Shown piece after piece: positions 20,801-22,902 of a DNA stretch of 22,902 nucleotides (positions are counted from its first letter, which is position 1; each line of letters begins with the position of its first letter). The stretch is from Reclinomonas americana ATCC 50394 (taxonomy: Eukaryota > Jakobida > Jakobea > Jakobida). The stretch lies in assembly GCA_048213135.1 (NCBI GenBank), contig AFZH01021536.1:1-22902 (forward strand), written 5' to 3'. The notes under the pieces were generated by a model. That model had not been told where the DNA came from. It ran no database searches and worked only from the letters and a program-made list of their open reading frames with translations. The position numbers and the translations under genes are program-made.

Positions 20801-22424
20801 CAAGAAATACCACAAGCCCATCTCCTTCCGCCATCTCACACCTCGGCATCATACGACTCCATGGCCCACGGTGCGGCATGATCCAGTCGCTTCACAGCCA
20901 CATCTTCCTCGTTCAGCCAACACAGAAACACGTCACCTTGGCCGCCTTCACCGGCTTTAAGATCGTCGGAAAAGGAGTTGGTGGCGCGGAGAATGTCAGG
21001 CCAGGGGTATTCGCGAAGGCGATTGGGGTCCGCGGCTGCAGATGGGGAAAGAGAGGTTCAGAGTGACGGTACGCAGAGAAGAGATGCATCTCTCTCACTC
21101 GCACCTTGGAGTGTGGCCAGCTTGCGGCGCAGGCGATCGACTTCGAGGCGCAAGCGCTCATTTTCACGCGTCTGATCGGCAGACCGCTGTCGCTCATCAT
21201 CGAGTGATTGAGATTGCTGGTCCAGTTCGCGTCGTAGCTGAGTGACGCGCTGCTCGGAAGTGGCGTGAGCTTGCTGTAATTCCGTGTTTGATTGCTGTAG
21301 TTGACCCACTATGTCTTCGTGCTCTCGTCGCTGTTGCTCAGCTTGTCGCTCGTGCTCCCGCTGCTGCTGCTCCCGCTCCAGACGGTATGCATCGTGCTCG
21401 CGCTGCAGTTGGGCGATGAGCGCATCCTTGTCGGCGAGCTGGCGGGACATTGCGGCGTCCTCGGCCTGCAGGGGAACAAGGAAGTCGAAAAAGGGTGCGA
21501 GAGATCGATAGTGAGGGCAAAACATGAGACAGTGCGCGAATGGACTGATACGGGAAGGAATGCGCAGATTCTCACCTGTTGCTGTGGAGATGCTGCTGCT
21601 GCTGGCACAGGGGCGGCTTCATGATTCGAGAGGACGAGAAATACACAAAGTCAAGATTCGCAGGTCAGGGACTGAGACAACAACAAAGGTCGCAGAAAAG
21701 ACGGAAGGGAGATACCTGGAGGCGGAGACCGCGGCTGCTGTTGTTGTTGTCGGGGTGGTGGTGCTGGCTGCGCAGCGAGGCGTTCGAGCAACTCGGCGAT
21801 TTGTTGATGGCCCTGTTGGCGTGCCCATTGAGCCGCCGTCTTGCCCTCCTTGTTGACCATGGGAACGAGGTCGAGAAAGCGAGTGGCGATGAGTCGCACA
21901 ATGGCTTCGTGTCCTTGAGCGGCAGCGGCGTGCAGAGCAGTGGACTGTGGCTCGCTGTGACGATCATTGGTGCCCGCCCGCACCATCTCCGGCTGACATC
22001 GTCGCTCATCGGCCAACAACCACTCGACCACTTGCAGATGTCCCTTGTAGGCAGCAATCATCAGTGGTGTCATGCCATAGTCGTTGACCAACTGTGCGAG
22101 TTCCGGACCGACACCACTCTCCTCCCACAAATACTCCAACACAGAGAGATGGCCTTGGAAGGCGGCACGGTAAAATGCCGATGCACCCTCATGCATCTCC
22201 TCTCTCTTCAGCAGAGTGCGCGCACCCTCACGCGCCACCAGCTCGCGCAGTGCCTTCACATCGCCATTCAACGCCATCTGCCATGCTCTCAGCCTGCAAA
22301 ACACAACAACAAGCAAAGAGAGTGAGTGCGCTCCAATGACCGACCAGACAACAAACAACTGAATCACAAACCTCTTTCCTCCGCCATCACTGCCCGCCAC
22401 AGCTCCACTCTGTGCAGCACCCAT
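17840..22424 (-). CDS. K5: ankyrin repeat - coiled coil - protein kinase (638 aa)
   Basis: Exons on the minus strand: 22424-22372, 22293-21716, 21595-21576, 21465-21105, 21035-20842, 20780-20668, 20365-20248, 19837-19730, 18284-18013, 17939-17840. They sum to 1917 nt. Ankyrin repeats span about residues 19-190 ([38 protein letters not shown]). A Gln/Pro linker and a 120-codon coiled coil (218-337) follow. Kinase landmarks are Lys 386, Glu 402, HRD Asp 486 and DFG Asp 504. This is the most divergent kinase: the glycine loop is GEGGQGDVF, exon 9 has SGDIRSSMD where others have SGEIRAAMD, and the C-terminus is GGFTIEL. Intron 8 is 1445 bp, against 534-585 bp in the other copies, because of a tandem repeat. 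An in-frame ATG at 22433 could add three residues. Intron 1 (78 bp) has no in-frame stop. Confidence 0.87.
18770..19710. repeat. Degenerate tandem repeat (unit about 110-137 bp) inside K5 intron 8
   Basis: A unit beginning with a form of acgagtgcattgcactcc and including gcaactcagctcgggg and gagaccgagagagtagcgag recurs. The acgagtgca landmark falls near 19151, 19279, 19416, 19541 and 19651, with older copies around 18777 and 18990. A single copy of the same unit lies just inside the intron 8 donor in K1 (near 2130), K2 (near 6215), K3 (near 10395) and K4 (near 14495). This indicates expansion of resident intron sequence rather than insertion of foreign DNA. Confidence 0.8.

Positions 22425-22902
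<478 letters not shown>

Noticed and set aside
21579-22325. Plus-strand open frame of 248 codons opposite K5 exon 2
   Set aside because: It is the antisense shadow of the ankyrin exon, and similar shadows lie opposite exon 2 in the other copies.
1191-22424. Possibility that some copies are pseudogenes
   Set aside because: With the ten-exon model every copy keeps the frame and the catalytic residues. Breaks seen in single open frames are introns.

Overview
This is nuclear DNA from a eukaryote. The genes have many introns (nine per 1.8-1.9 kb of coding sequence, GT-AG, mostly 60-600 bp), exons are GC-rich, and the introns and spacers carry GA, GT and CT microsatellites. I could not identify the organism. 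A free-living protist such as an amoebozoan or unicellular holozoan would fit, but nothing in the window settles it. No rRNA, tRNA, CRISPR array or intact mobile element was seen.

Layout: positions 2-538 (+) hold the 3' end of an unrecognised protein gene. It is followed by a 652 bp tail dominated by a purine-only tract. From 1191 to 22424 the minus strand carries five head-to-tail paralogous genes, called K1 to K5 from left to right: K1 1191-4820, K2 5305-8944, K3 9455-13102, K4 13601-17155, K5 17840-22424. Transcription runs right to left, so each promoter lies to the right of its gene. Spacers are about 480-690 bp. The window ends inside a long (AG)n run.

I reconstructed all five genes by hand as ten exons each. 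In every copy the exon phases agree, the reading frame is intact and the summed CDS is a multiple of three. The predicted proteins are 614, 615, 635, 602 and 638 aa. Each has a short Gly/Ala/Ser N-terminus (exon 1), about five ankyrin repeats and a Gln/Pro linker (exon 2), a microexon of 20 bp (17 bp in K3), a Glu/Gln/Arg-rich coiled coil (exon 4), and a complete protein kinase domain (exons 5-10). The kinase resembles the IRAK/Pelle/plant receptor-like cytoplasmic kinase group, and seems closest to the kinase module of plant U-box kinases, but has no U-box. Catalytic residues are present in all five. No signal peptide or membrane segment is visible, so cytosolic enzymes are expected.

The copies are recent or homogenised duplicates: introns and three of the four spacers align almost as well as exons. 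The pairing of most similar copies changes along the gene, which points to gene conversion or unequal exchange. Variation is greatest in the ankyrin-linker-coiled-coil half, and the kinase core is nearly constant. A family that recognises varied partners through ankyrin repeats and signals through a common kinase is a reasonable but untested reading.
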